A stretch of DNA of 64,000 bases from Lantana camara (Eukaryota > Streptophyta > Magnoliopsida > Lamiales > Verbenaceae): positions 9,807,001 through 9,871,000 of the forward strand of contig CM074865.1 in NCBI GenBank assembly GCA_037501455.1, written 5' to 3'. The position numbers and the translations under genes were made by a program. Shown here in pieces: positions 13,228 to 28,455 of this stretch (within the stretch, counting starts at the first letter, position 1; each line of letters starts with the position of its first letter). Below the pieces are notes generated by a model. That model saw only the letters and a list, made by a program, of their open reading frames with translations, was not told the origin of the DNA and did not search any database.

Positions 13228-13252
13228 TAATATATATATATATATATATATA
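13228..13252. repeat. (TA)n microsatellite
   Basis: An uninterrupted TA dinucleotide run in intergenic DNA upstream of the BES1-type gene. Confidence 0.9.
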
Positions 13253-14676
13253 TGAATTGAAAATAATAAGTAAAATTTCAATAAAATTCAATGTCCAAAT
13301 ACCGGGTTGTGTGAATTTAAATTATTTTAAAAGCTTTTTTCTAAATTTACATAAAATATTTACAATCATTTTTAGGATATAAAGTTCATAATACAATATT
13401 TTTTATCTAAATAATATATGTATATATACAATTTCTCCCTCTTGAATTTTTTTTTTTTTTTTGTTCTCTATTGGTCTCATCTCCCAAAATTTTGATTTGG
13501 TCTTTCGCCCCAAACCTCGAAATTTTATAACTTTGTTAATTTTCATCTAGTCATCTTTAATAAAATATATTCATCTTTTCTTTCATTAGATATATTGGCG
13601 ATAAAAATAGGTTTGGCTATTCTATTTTGGCTTTCTATTTCTTTTTTTTTTTTTTTTTCTCTCGTTTACATACAGACATTTCATTATTAATAAACAATTG
13701 AAATTAATAAAAAAATAATTTAATATAAAAAAGATAAAAATATTCTCCCTTGTGATTTATTGTTTTATATAATTAATAGATTTTTGTGCTTTTAATGAAA
13801 CTGAATAGATGGAAAAAAGGGCAAAAATAAGGCTGCTAGAATAAATCTCACTCCATGATGTTGTTGAAAAAGCGGTTTTAGGACAAATTTTCTTCTTTGT
13901 GTGTTTGTGGCAGCATGGGACCAGACTTGTCTCCTCGATTATTGCACTGGTCAACCATCCAATAACATCTCGCCACGTCACTCAGATTGTTCACTACTTG
14001 TGCCCCATTTTACACAATTCACATTACCATTTATATTAACAAATAATTACATCTCATTATTTTACGTTTATATCTAATTACAACGTAATTCATCATTTTT
14101 GAAAAATTACATTTTAATCTGGAACTTTGAGAACAGTTTATAATCCCCAGAGTTCTGTTATATCATTTCAAAACCATTCCTAATTTGTCAGTTAAATTCA
14201 TAATTTATAGGGATCGTTTTCTTTATTTTTGTTAACTTTAGGGATGATTTTGTGAATTTGGTCATATATTCAATGTAATACTCATAAAATCGTTAGGGAT
14301 ATGAGTGTACTTTTATAAATTCCGTTAAGAGATCTCAGATCAAATAAGATTTATAGGGACTAAAATGTAATTTTTTGATATTGATAGACTGCGTTGTAAT
14401 TAAGTCTAAATGAAGGGTAGTCAAATGTAAATGATCCTTGTATTAATTCATGAAATAAACCACTAAGAAAAACCCTATGATGTATTGTTAGGATACGGAA
14501 ACTGTAATACGGACACGACACAATATGGATATGACCATATGAACTTTTTTGAATTTTCCACGTGAGATAACCCTAAATCCCAATTGCAATTCATGCATTT
14601 TTTGGCTTCGTAACTTATTTGTATGAGTACGAGCATATAATTTTTTTTCTATTAGTGATAGCTGTATTTTCAAATA

Positions 14677-14963
14677 GGGATAAATATTTTTTAGCATCCG
14701 AACTATGCCCGTTTTTGCAATTTATCATTCAAACAATTTTTCATTGCAAACCGCCATCCAACTCTAAACCATTTTTTTTTTGTGGTTTTGGGGAAAAAAT
14801 TTGACACGTGGCATTTTCTTAAAACATACACGTCGGACCAAACCACCTTCAGATGGCATTTTGTCAAAAATGCAAAGGTTGGATGGCGGTTTGCAATGAA
14901 AAATTGTTTGGATGGTAAATTGCAAAAACGGGCATAGTTCGGATACCAAAAAATCTTTTTCCC
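14677..14963. mobile_element. Mutator-type MITE with 10 bp target duplication
   Basis: A 287 bp element with terminal inverted repeats of about 100 bp; both arms contain CCGAACTATGCCCGTTTTTG in opposite orientation. The decamer TTTTCAAATA stands exactly on both sides (14667-14676 and 14964-14973). Long inverted repeats and a 9-11 bp duplication are the marks of Mutator-like elements. No transposase; the rest of 12900-15450 shows no gene. Confidence 0.85.
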
Positions 14964-15450
14964 TTTTCAAATATTCAATTAAGATTTTTAGTTAAGGTAG
15001 GATAATATAGAACTTGTAAGTTATACCATTTCGTGATCCTAATGTGAAATATACAATAAAAGAAATTACGTGAAAAATAAGAAGCAATAAATTTTTCTTA
15101 GTGTTTTGTTTCATAATACCAAGTTTCATTATGCATGATATAAGACAACAATCTGATCCATGATATACGTTATAACCATCATTTTTCTTGCAAAACACAA
15201 AGGTTTAATCATCAAGATCTTGTACAATTGAATTTTTTAAAAAAAATCAAAGCAATTTCTCTATAGTAGCTAGCATACAAGCCTCATCTGCATGCCCTTC
15301 TCAGTAGCGAAATTTTTCAGAAAATTTCAAAACAGCTTCTTGATTGTTAACAGAAAGTGCTACAATTAGCTACAACTTCCCAGCTTTTTTACACTGTTTC
15401 CAACTTCATAACAGAATTAATCTATATATATAAATGTCTATAAACCGAAT

Positions 15451-16482
15451 TCATTCATCCATTTCTTCTTCTTCAGCACAATTGTCATACTCGTCGTTGT
15501 AGTAGAAGCCCTCGACTTGTCCACCAGCCAACGCCGTTTTAACGTGCTCTGCGAATGTTTCGGGGTTGTCCCTCAAAACTTCAGCAGCTTCGTAGTTCAG
15601 AGGGTCCTCGTGGTTCGGTTCCTGCACAAAAGGAGAAGTCATCCATCATGGAAAAGAAAAGACAGTAAGAAAAACAGGATAAGTAGAATTTTGAACAATA
15701 AAGATGATTTTAAGATACCGTAAAGAGATGAATCAATCCATAAACGATTGTGTTTATATTTAGCACCGGTTTCCAGTCTTCTCGTAAGATGTTTAGACAA
15801 ACATTTCCATCTACGTCGATATTCGGGTGATAGACCTAAAGAACAACAAAAAAAGTAAAAGAATGCCCTCAATTGCAGCGTCAATTTCTCCATATTAATG
15901 CATTCTTTTTTAAATAAGTTAAGGATGTGGCATAATTTGGATCATCTGGCGCATATGTTGGATCCGAAACCTAATCATATAAGAAATTCGTCGCTGCATT
16001 ACCCTCGTCTTGCATTTAACTTTAGGAGGTTCGTGGGGATAAATGGTACAAGGTTCGAAGGAGAAAGTGAACGACCCGCCCCTGAAATAAGGTATGGTCA
16101 TCACAAAAATTGTTGTATATAATGGATTCTTGATTAGTGACACAACTTCAAACACAATTACATACTCATAATATCCTTCATCTGGGCAGATGGTGACTTC
16201 AAAGTTCATAAGGTTATCCTTGCCTTTAGGGAATACTATGCAACACTTTTCGGGCAGATTCAGTTCATTTATATCTACACCACAGCATAGTCGGACGAAA
16301 GAAGTGAATATTCCTGAATAATCGAGTCAAATCTTAAGCATTGACAGCTACTGAAGAGTGAAAGAGAAGACACCTTTGAGAAGACGCAGTTCTCCAGGCG
16401 TTTGCTTCTTAACTGCAGGTTCCCCGTTGGCACTTTGCGCGAGTTCTCTCTGTTTCTCCTTTACTTTGAACAGCTTAATCAT
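15451..16482 (-). CDS. RCE1-like: NEDD8/RUB-conjugating enzyme E2 (UBC12/RCE1 type)
   Basis: Five exons, 16482-16374, 16274-16166, 16081-16003, 15835-15719 and 15621-15451, join in frame into 194 residues. The N-terminus [14 protein letters not shown] is the UBC12 extension that docks on the UBA3 subunit of the NEDD8 E1. The UBC fold follows, with [18 protein letters not shown] and the active-site Cys112 in [11 protein letters not shown]. The enzyme family transfers RUB/NEDD8 to cullins and so controls SCF ligases, including those for auxin. The last exon is odd: after LAGGQVEG the usual short hydrophobic/basic end is replaced by an acidic tail ending AEEEEMDE. A further intron seems to end right before the ATG (ATAG|GCACC on the minus strand), so the 5' leader probably lies near 17.2 kb. 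The frame is fully open; whether the tail permits normal activity is unknown. Confidence 0.93.
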
Positions 16483-17260
16483 GGTGCCTATGTGTAATAT
16501 ACACAAACTGCAACTGTTAAGCAGCTCTGAAGAAGTACAAACACAACTCAAGAAGCATGAACAATCACCTTCCAATTATTAGAGCAAACTCAACCATCAT
16601 ACTATTAGAGCAGACACTATAACCATACACAGGCAATACACGGGCACTTTTCTGTTGCTGGTTAGCATAACTCAACCTTCGATTTCCTGACCTACGGAAT
16701 TTACTCGTAAATACTACCAATGTACTAGCCACAACAGATCAAGATCATGAAAAGAAAGGTAAACAACAAATGTAAGATAAGTTTATCTTCCAAAACCAGC
16801 TACAAACACAATTCTGATACCTATTCTCACCATTCAACCGCAATTATGAAATTACAGACCATAATGAATCATAGCAAATAATGGAACTATGTCCTGAATA
16901 CACATCGACAAATCTAGTCATCCATCCATTCAGTGGCAGAGCCGGGACCCTCAAGTCGGGGTCACTTCATAGTACGAGGGTCGGGCAGTCGAGCACTAAT
17001 ATATCGGGATAATTTTGAAATTGGGGGTCATCGACACCCGACTTACCAATAATTTACATAGCTAAAAGAACATAATCTTGTGAAATCATTAACCAAACTG
17101 TACCTGTTCGACGAAATTCCTCAAAGAAAAATAAGATTGTTTCCAATTACAGAGATCAGCTGTAACAAATTACAGAGAAAGAATTAACAGAAATATATAA
17201 GAGAGAAGGAACAGAAGAATCTGTGGAAGGACGTCCAAAGCGCTTCTCTTCTCTCAATTA
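16483..17260 (-). promoter_or_regulatory. 5' leader intron and promoter region of the E2 gene
   Basis: The acceptor-like TAG just before the E2 start codon suggests a 5' UTR intron filling most of this stretch. The GAGAGAAGGAAC-type purine run near 17200 resembles a leader exon once complemented. A fragment starting CAGTGGCAGAGCCGGGA near 16931 resembles one end of the hAT-type MITE family seen at 2274 and 46322, but the other end is unclear. Confidence 0.35.
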
Positions 17261-17753
17261 CTATTTTACTAACCAGTTACTATAACTAATTTCTAAAAAT
17301 TGACTTAATTAATGGAAATATATTTCTGCAATTAATATAAGATTACATTTTAATGGGGACTATTAGATTTTTTTAAAGAAGTTTAAATTCCATCTGATTT
17401 TCCTTTTTCGGCAATAAATGTGTATCATATACTTTGATTTGAAAGATAATTCTATAATTACGCTTGTGCACATATTCTTTGAGGTGTTTTAGAGAAGATA
17501 ATATGTTGACATTTGTTAGCAAATTCCTAGGTACATGCATCGCCAAAAGTTATTTATTTATTATATTTTATTTTTCTTCTTTTAGAATATATATATTTTT
17601 TTAAGAAACCGATTGAAAACCATGGAGTTATAAGGACCCTCTTATTTATTGCAGCACAGATCGCGAAAAATACAAGATGAGAGCACCAATCCAAGCGCCA
17701 AACAAGGAATACATATAGAAATATCCGCGAAAGATATGTGGCATGAACAACTT

Positions 17754-18170
17754 CGGATAGCATGGGACAATGGGAGTTTGGTTATTCATTGAGGTTGGGA
17801 GAGGTGTCGATAACTATGGCTGAGATCCTAGGCTTGAGAGAGGGTCTACGCCTGGCTTGGGATAGAAGATATCCCCGCATTGAGGTCGAGATTGATTCGG
17901 AAGTTGTGGTGAATCTCATCAAGAAGGATGATGTCGACGATCACCCCTTGAAGAATTTGATTTTAGATTGTCGCGAGTTGTTGAGGAAGCCGTGGAAGAC
18001 TAAGTTTGGCCACGTTCCGCGGAGTCGTAACAAAAGTGCTAATAGCCTTGCTCATTTTGGGCACGGGATTGATGATTATGCGTGGGATAGTTCCGCTTTG
18101 TATTTTTTTTTGGCTTCTGACCCCTGCGTGGGTCGTGGAGTTCGCTTAGGACAAAAAAAAAAAAAAAAAA
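17754..18170 (+). mobile_element. 5'-truncated LINE with poly(A) tail and target duplication
   Basis: A 417 bp insertion is flanked by the direct repeat ATGAACAACTT (17743-17753 and 18171-18181) and ends in a run of 18 A residues, the exact structure left by target-primed reverse transcription. The sequence is the last part of a non-LTR retrotransposon coding region, an RNase H domain: it has AEILGLREGL and EIDSEVV, then a final motif RNKSANSLAH where family members normally have Asp instead of the second Asn. It is dead on arrival because the reverse transcriptase is missing. Confidence 0.9.
17762..18170 (+). pseudogene. LINE RNase H domain remnant
   Basis: The open frame covers an RVT_3-type RNase H domain, running into the poly(A) as a lysine run. 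The first acidic residues are present but the last catalytic Asp is replaced by Asn (SANSLAH). It has no start of its own: the first Met is only the first one inside the truncated element. Confidence 0.85.
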
Positions 18171-18297
18171 ATGAACAACTTAAGATAAATTCATTTTTGC
18201 CATGGATCTATTAAGTACAAGTCCAAACTTCAAAAATCAAAACCAATTAATAAGCCTAGCTATATACTCAAGGTTCAAGCAACCAATCTATACAATC

Positions 18298-19144
18298 CTG
18301 TGTTTTGAAACCCGGACCGGACCGGTTCGACCGGTGACCGGCCGCTGCTCCGGTCCGGTTGACCCCTCGAAACCAGTTGCTCCGCGGACCAGTCTGGCCC
18401 GCTAAGAACCGGTGTTGGAACCGAACCGGACCGGTTAGCGGGCCGGATGGCCCCGTTTTTTTATTTTTATTTTTTTGCAAAATACTTTGATTTTGTTAAT
18501 TGGGTGAGCTAGGGATCAAACCCTGAACCCTTTAGATGGAAGAGGAACACTCTAACCAAGTGTACTACTTCAATTGTTGTTATTTTTAATTCAAATCAGA
18601 GAATAATCATGTGCCAAGGATCAATACGATAAGTAAGTTTAAAAAAAAAAAATTGGAATTCATTTAACATTAATATATATATTTTTATAATATATATCCA
18701 TATAAATATAAGTTACGTGTAATATTCTCTTTATTTATTTTTCTATAATAAAAGTAGGATATTGTTGAATTAATCTTTTATTTATATTTACTTAAAAAAA
18801 AAATCTTTTATTTATATTGTTAATTTTTTAGATGTTGACTATTTTTTTATTTAGTTAGATATTTTATTATGTTTGTAGATTTATGATTTGAAATTTTATT
18901 ACTAAAAATGTTTTTTGAAAATTACTAAGAAATTGAAGTGATTTAAAATTATGTCTCTTTTATATATAATTTACCTCATTTAATTAATTTTAATTCATAT
19001 TTGTAATATTATAAAATACATATAATTAAATATAATTATTATATAATTATGACGTCATACCGGTCCGACCAGTGGTCGAACCAGTAAAACCAGTAACCAG
19101 TAAGGTTTCCCGGTTCGATGTTCGGTCCGGGTTTAAAAACATAG
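18298..19144. mobile_element. Non-autonomous hAT-type element, 847 bp
   Basis: The terminal inverted repeat is CTGTGTTTTGAAACCCGGACC on the left and, inverted, CTATGTTTTTAAACCCGGACC on the right. ATACAATC (8 bp) is repeated exactly on both sides (18290-18297, 19145-19152). The ends are rich in CCGG/ACCGGT; the interior is AT-rich and non-coding. Inverted repeats with an 8 bp duplication fit hAT. Confidence 0.88.
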
Positions 19145-19422
19145 ATACAATCTAAAGTTCCTATATTTCAAGATGAAAGCATTCCACCAAGTCACGGACT
19201 CCTATAACTTAGTTGTTTGATATTATACTAATTTAATAAAGTGCATCGTATTTAAATTTTTATACTTTAATGATTCAATTAAATTCAAATATAAAAAATT
19301 TTAAAAATGCACGACAGCTTATAAATAACCTATTACAATATTTAATTTGATCGTTAGAAGATCGGCATTCAAAAATCTACTCAATGCGTCCTTCTAACAG
19401 ATGGATTACGTTCAACCTCTTA

Positions 19423-21556
19423 GGCTTCATTTACTTTGGCCAATAACGGCAGACATGTACGGTAATATGCCATTATTCATTGTTTACATTCCATGTGGCT
19501 AAGCCTTGGAGATAAGCAGCGGCCCGTAGGTGTTGCCTGAAATCATGAAGGATATATCACACGCCATTTTGGCGTGTGATAAAAATCATGGATTATCTCA
19601 GGGATGGAAAATGACAACTTTGTCCACATATTCTACACAATTACAAATTCTACCACATATAAAATACACGCTCAGTCTGGATATGAAGAAAGAAAAACCC
19701 TAGAGGCAAATCAGTTCCTCCAGCAGCCTCTTCCCTGTGCGTCGACGGTACAGAATTTTGCTAAAGTTTTGCACAATTCAGCAACGCTTATTTCCTTTTT
19801 GTGATGATTTAACATTCTCTCTCTCTTTCCTTGTCTTTTTCTTAAGTTTCGCAGATAGTCAGAGGCTTCGTTTGTCGCTCAAAGCTGTTCGGTAAGGTAT
19901 TCCCCTTTTCCCCACAATTCGTTCGCAGTAGATTTTTGGTTAATGTTAAGTTTTCGAGGTTTATGCAAACAATTTTGTTTGCATATGGGCACAAGTTGTT
20001 CAAAACTTTGGTTTCCGAGAGTGCTTTGAAGTAATTTAAATTAGGTTATTGTCATATGAATTTGAGATTTATGTGCGAGATCTATTAATTGAAAATGAAA
20101 CATTTAATTTCGAAGTGGAGATGAAGTATTGGGAATTTACCGCTGACAAATGGCCCCTTGTTAATAATCTATGATGGCCATAATGTTGTCATACATATTT
20201 GTTTCCTCTTATTATTGTTTTGGTTGTGATAATCTTTAGATAGCAAGATATGGATATCAATGATATGGATGCTGAAGGTGTAGTTGTTCTTGAGTTAATT
20301 CGAATTCAAGTCCTTCAGTTTTTGTGCCTCGTTTTATTACTTGTTCGGTCTGGCATGCTAGCGGGGACGAGGAGTCGTCGTAGAAACCAGCGTTCTTACA
20401 GTTTGCTCACTAAAATTCCTGACCAAATCAAGTATATTGAAGATCTTATTGATTCTAAAGACCAAGACTGCATAGACATGCTTCGATTGGGTAGAAATGC
20501 TTTTGGAAAATTATGTATTATTTTGGAAAATAGGGGTGGTCTGTCTAGTAGTCGAGGATGCTCAGTCCGTGAACAAGTTGCAATGTTTCTTAGTGTCATT
20601 GCACATCATGAGAAAATAGTGGTTGTGAAAAAATCCTTTCGACGCTCTGGTAGAACAGTCAGTGTTCATTTCAATAGCGTACTTAATGCAATACTTAGAG
20701 TGTATGACGTATTTGTGAAAGCTGATCCTGTTGAAGCTGATAATTCAAATGACCGATGGAAATGGTTCAAGGTATTTGATTCTCCCTTTTCTTTGTTGGG
20801 GTTTTAGAATAAAAATTCTGTTGGACTGCATTACATAATGTTCATTTGTTGTATGTTCATGTCGCAGGGCTGTTTGGGTGCTCTCGATGGTACCTATATT
20901 CCAGTCCAAGTCCGTACGAGTGATCAGCCACGATATCGATCGCGTAAAGGCAATATTTGCGTGAACCTACTGGCAGTATGTAATCGAGACATGAATTTTA
21001 CAACAAATGTTCACTTACGGTACTTGAATTGAATAATTTCTTTAGAGCTTACAATTATAAAGAATCTGCCATAAAAATACACGTTCTCTTCACACCCAGA
21101 AATGAGTGATTTTTAACATTCAAAGATTTGGGGAAAATTGATGCAAAGAATAAAAAAAGAATAGGAGATTTAACAATTTCATACCTTTGCCTGAAAAATA
21201 GCAACTTGATTAAACAGAAGATCAATTCGGTGGTGATGCTTCGTCAGATCTGAGAGACATTAGGTGGACTTGGGTTACATCTCCGCGAAAGTGCAGAGCG
21301 AGAAGAAGGAAGAAATGAAACTGAATTTTTTGGGAACAGAAAGAGAATCCCCAATTGTTAAAAGCGAGGTCATTTGGGTCATTTTATCCAAAACTCCTTC
21401 ATTTACCAGGCAAAAGTAAATGGCCAAATTAATACACATGACATATCATATACACAAAACATGATAAGTAAACAACTAATTTAATAATTATAACATTATG
21501 TTTATACCCCATTATCATAACATGCAAAAATCATCCTAGCAAAAGTAAATGAAACC
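19423..21556 (+). mobile_element. Decayed PIF/Harbinger element with TTA target duplication
   Basis: The inverted ends are GGCTTCATTTACTTTGGCC and, on the other strand, GGTTTCATTTACTTTTGCT; the trinucleotide TTA flanks both (19420-19422, 21557-21559), as expected of PIF/Harbinger. Inside lies a broken transposase gene. At 2134 bp it is shorter than autonomous relatives, and the second (Myb-like) gene is not visible. An 11 bp stem hairpin, ATCACACGCCA/TGGCGTGTGAT, lies near 19557-19581. Confidence 0.88.
20250..21032 (+). pseudogene. Truncated PIF/Harbinger transposase (HARBI1/ALP1-like)
   Basis: Exon 1 (20250-20771) gives the N-terminal DUF8040-like helical region, with LRLGRNAFGKLC and VREQVAMFLSVIAHHEK. 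A 96 bp intron is followed by exon 2 (20868-21032), which opens the DDE_Tnp_4 nuclease domain with GCLGALDGTYIPV, holding the first catalytic Asp. The frame stops at RYLN shortly after AVCNRDMNF, so the second and third acidic residues and the rest of the domain are gone. About 229 residues remain of the usual ~400. It lies inside an element with matching ends, so it is a transposon gene rather than a domesticated one. Confidence 0.88.
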
Positions 21557-22041
21557 TTAGAAAATATCGACTAAGTAATAGTACGATCCATAATATGTCC
21601 TATTAATATGAATTTGGACCACTTTCTTAAAAGTTAAGGGTTCGATTCAAATCATTTTATTTTGACTGTATTATAACCCACATAAATTATCGATCATATT
21701 CCTCCCTTTTATTATCTAAATAAGTCACACTTTGAAACCATATTTAAATGTCAAAAACAAACAACATTAATTTAAACTTTCCTTTTTAAATACATTATAT
21801 ATTGGGTTCTTAAATGCTTATTTACATGATAAATAATCAGAAAAATAAAATAAATCATAATCTTATAATTAACAAACTAAGCTTAATTAACGAATTTGCA
21901 GATAAATTGAAAGATGAAAAAATCCTTAAATATCCATAATTACAAATTTACAATTGCCTTTTTGAACTACCTTACCATGCCTCTCCCAATCCGAAACCCT
22001 ATCTCTTCCCTGTTTCATCCTCTTCCCCACTACAATGTTGC

Positions 22042-22073
22042 CTTCTTCTTCTTCTTCTTCTTCTTCTTCTTCT
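22042..22073 (+). repeat. (TTC)n microsatellite in the GGPPS core promoter
   Basis: About ten uninterrupted TTC units sit immediately upstream of the TATA-like sequence of the GGPP synthase gene. Pyrimidine patches are common in plant core promoters, and length variation here could affect expression. Confidence 0.9.
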
Positions 22074-22075
22074 AT

Positions 22076-22085
22076 CTATATATAG
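22076..22085 (+). promoter_or_regulatory. TATA-like box of the GGPP synthase gene
   Basis: CTATATATAG lies about 90 bp before the start codon, directly after the TTC repeat. Its position fits a transcription start near 22110-22120, giving a leader of about 60 bp. The inference rests on position and consensus only. Confidence 0.6.
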
Positions 22086-22113
22086 TACATGTCTTCATTT
22101 CTCAACTCATTAA

Positions 22114-23396
<1,283 letters not shown>

Positions 23397-23580
23397 GCGT
23401 TATTACTGGAATTATGGGCCTTCTCTTTGTTAATTTAGAGAAATCTGTGTTTGTTGTAGAGATTCTTGGAAGGCTAGATGACTATAGTTGTAACTTGTAT
23501 ACAATGAAGTAACGTTGTATTCTTATTCTTGGTAAAAAATGAATCTTGTCACCATGGTTATTTCGAGTTAGTTTTCTTAG
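23397..23580 (+). promoter_or_regulatory. 3' UTR of the GGPP synthase gene
   Basis: The sequence after the stop contains TTGTTAATTTAGAGAAATC and ACAATGAAGTAACGTTGTATTC. It recurs at 45735-45910 without any coding sequence before it, marking the left edge of the duplicated block. Confidence 0.7.
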
Positions 23581-23805
23581 TTAAACACCCTTTGTTGTAT
23601 GCTAATGGAATTGGTGGCAGACTGGCAGTAGACTAGCTAATCAAAAGAAATTACAATTCACATACGGGAGTTTGACCTAATTACAAAAAACCGTTCGAGA
23701 TTTGAGATTAAACTACAAAAACTTCATTCGACTTGCTCGTAAGATTGGCCTAAAACGCGATGATATAGTCATGAATTTAAAATTATATATTGATCGGTAA
23801 ATGAG

Positions 23806-23902
23806 ACTCATTCAATCTTAACAAAACCATCAAATTTGATGTGTAGTGTATCAGTCTCATTCAATCTTAGCAAAACCATCAAATTTGATGTGTAGTGTAT
23901 CA
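23806..23902. repeat. Tandem duplication, ~49 bp x 2
   Basis: Two adjacent units, each containing CTCATTCAATCTTA and ATTTGATGTGTAGTGTATCA. A single related unit survives in copy B near 46107-46145, so the local doubling is specific to copy A. From 23903 to 25164 I see no gene. Confidence 0.85.
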
Positions 23903-25164
23903 TGAAACGGTTGCGACAACATGAACATATCCAAGAGAGACGCCTACTTTGACAGTAAAATAAGGTGTCATGAGCATAAAAAGTCCAAGACGGCCTTAGA
24001 GTTTGACACTTTTTTTATGTGGAATCAATGAATGAAATTACCGGTTATAACAAGGATTGAAAGTTTGAAGTATTTGGTTTGACTCAAAATGCTTTGGAGT
24101 AAGGATTCAGACTTTGAAATGGTCTACTTAGTCGCCTTGATGGACAAATATAAACAAGGGGAATTGATAGTTCAAAGGCGAGGTTAGTATTTATGTTTTT
24201 GTCAATAATGGGATTAAAATGAATTTCAATATTTTTGGATCTTTACCAAACGCTAATATTATAGTGGTGACAAGTGAATTTTGAGGAGAAACCTAGAATT
24301 GATTTAATATCAGACATAATATTTTTTGACACGTTAACTATTGTATTTTTTACAATTCAGTTTTATTATAGGATGATTGTTTTTACAAGTAATCATCCAA
24401 CATAGGATGATTTAGAAATTTTCAGTAAAATTGATTTTCTTTTTTCTTCTTTTTATATTTCGGAATAGGATGTCTGTTGTGGAATATAGAATGACTGTTT
24501 TTACGAATAAGCATCGAACATGACACTCAAACTTAAGAATTATTATAATGAATTTCACATATATTTTTCAACTATTTTGTGGTTCATTTGTACTCATTAA
24601 CTTAACTATGTATTTTCATTTCTCTGTCACGCATTTAATGTAAATTATTCTTAAAGATGCTTTTTCAAGATAAATTGCTAAATGACCGAGTGTTGTTAAA
24701 TGGATGACTAATTCAACTTTATTTAAGAGATTTCATAGAATGACAATGACAAACGCTCAAATACACGTAAACTAAAAATATAATTTATAATATATCTATT
24801 AGTTTGAGTGTAATAATTTCATTTTTTATTGTTCACATAAATTGTACAAGAAAAATTATTTATGATGATGTTATCTATACTATGCAGTATGCATTAGCCA
24901 ACCCATCTCTAAGGTTTGAGTGACCCAAAGAAGAAAATGAGAAGAATTTTGTTATTTTAGAATCATTTTTTTAATTATAACTTAGGGACACGTGAATTAT
25001 TTTTAGGTGGAATATGTTTTTAATTTAATTAAGGTAAAATATGTATATAAGACAGACAAATTACATCAAGTTTTAGTGCTTGATAGTATTAAATAAGCAA
25101 ATGAGTTCCATATTTTTCCCAAAAGTAACTAACAATTATTCAAAATTAGAGCAAAAATAATGAT

Positions 25165-25236
25165 CGCCGTTGCCGGGGATCGAACCCGGGTCACCCGCGT
25201 GACAGGCGGGAATACTCACCACTATACTACAACGAC
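25165..25236 (-). tRNA. trnD-GUC: tRNA-Asp (GUC anticodon)
   Basis: The minus strand reads GTCGTTGTAGTATAGTGGTG..., with the D arm, anticodon loop CTGTCAC between paired CCCGC/GCGGG stems, and the T arm GGTTCGATCC. The 72 nt form a full cloverleaf with a 7 bp acceptor stem (one G-U pair) and no intron. TTTTT follows about 8 nt downstream, as for RNA polymerase III. This is nuclear-type tRNA-Asp, and its promoters are internal. Confidence 0.96.
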
Positions 25237-25650
25237 TTTGTTGTTTGATCAAAGCTATTTATTATTTTATAAAATTAAATATTTTTCCATTTATAGAAGA
25301 AAAATATGGTACTTCAAACCTTTCCTTTTCCATAGGCATTTGCAACAATTTTTTGCTTCTTTTTTCTTTTATTTTGGATGGTAATTGAATTCTATGAAAT
25401 GTTCTTCACTCTCTCTCTGCTTGTGGAAATAGCGCGGAGTAGTGCGTCGTGTTGTATAACTTCCGGTCTCGAGATGCCACCAACGAAGAAACGATCGTTT
25501 GTCAAAAATATCATCAGGAATATTAAGCCAATTTGGTAAACAGCACATGCCACCAAAAGTATACATTAGTCCATAAGTTGGACATTGTATTATACTAGCT
25601 AATGGTGGCCAAATAAAGCAGTGATACAAATAAAACCCCGTTACTACTCA

Positions 25651-28378
<2,728 letters not shown>

Positions 28379-28455
28379 CTAAAATTGTCAACATAATTAT
28401 TTGTAGTCCGTTTTACAACTGTTAACGTGTTGAATTTTGGGTTAAAAAAAAAAAG

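Noticed and set aside
20250..21032. Domesticated Harbinger gene (ALP1/HARBI1-like)
   Set aside because: It is truncated and enclosed by matching inverted ends with TTA duplications, so it is a transposon gene.
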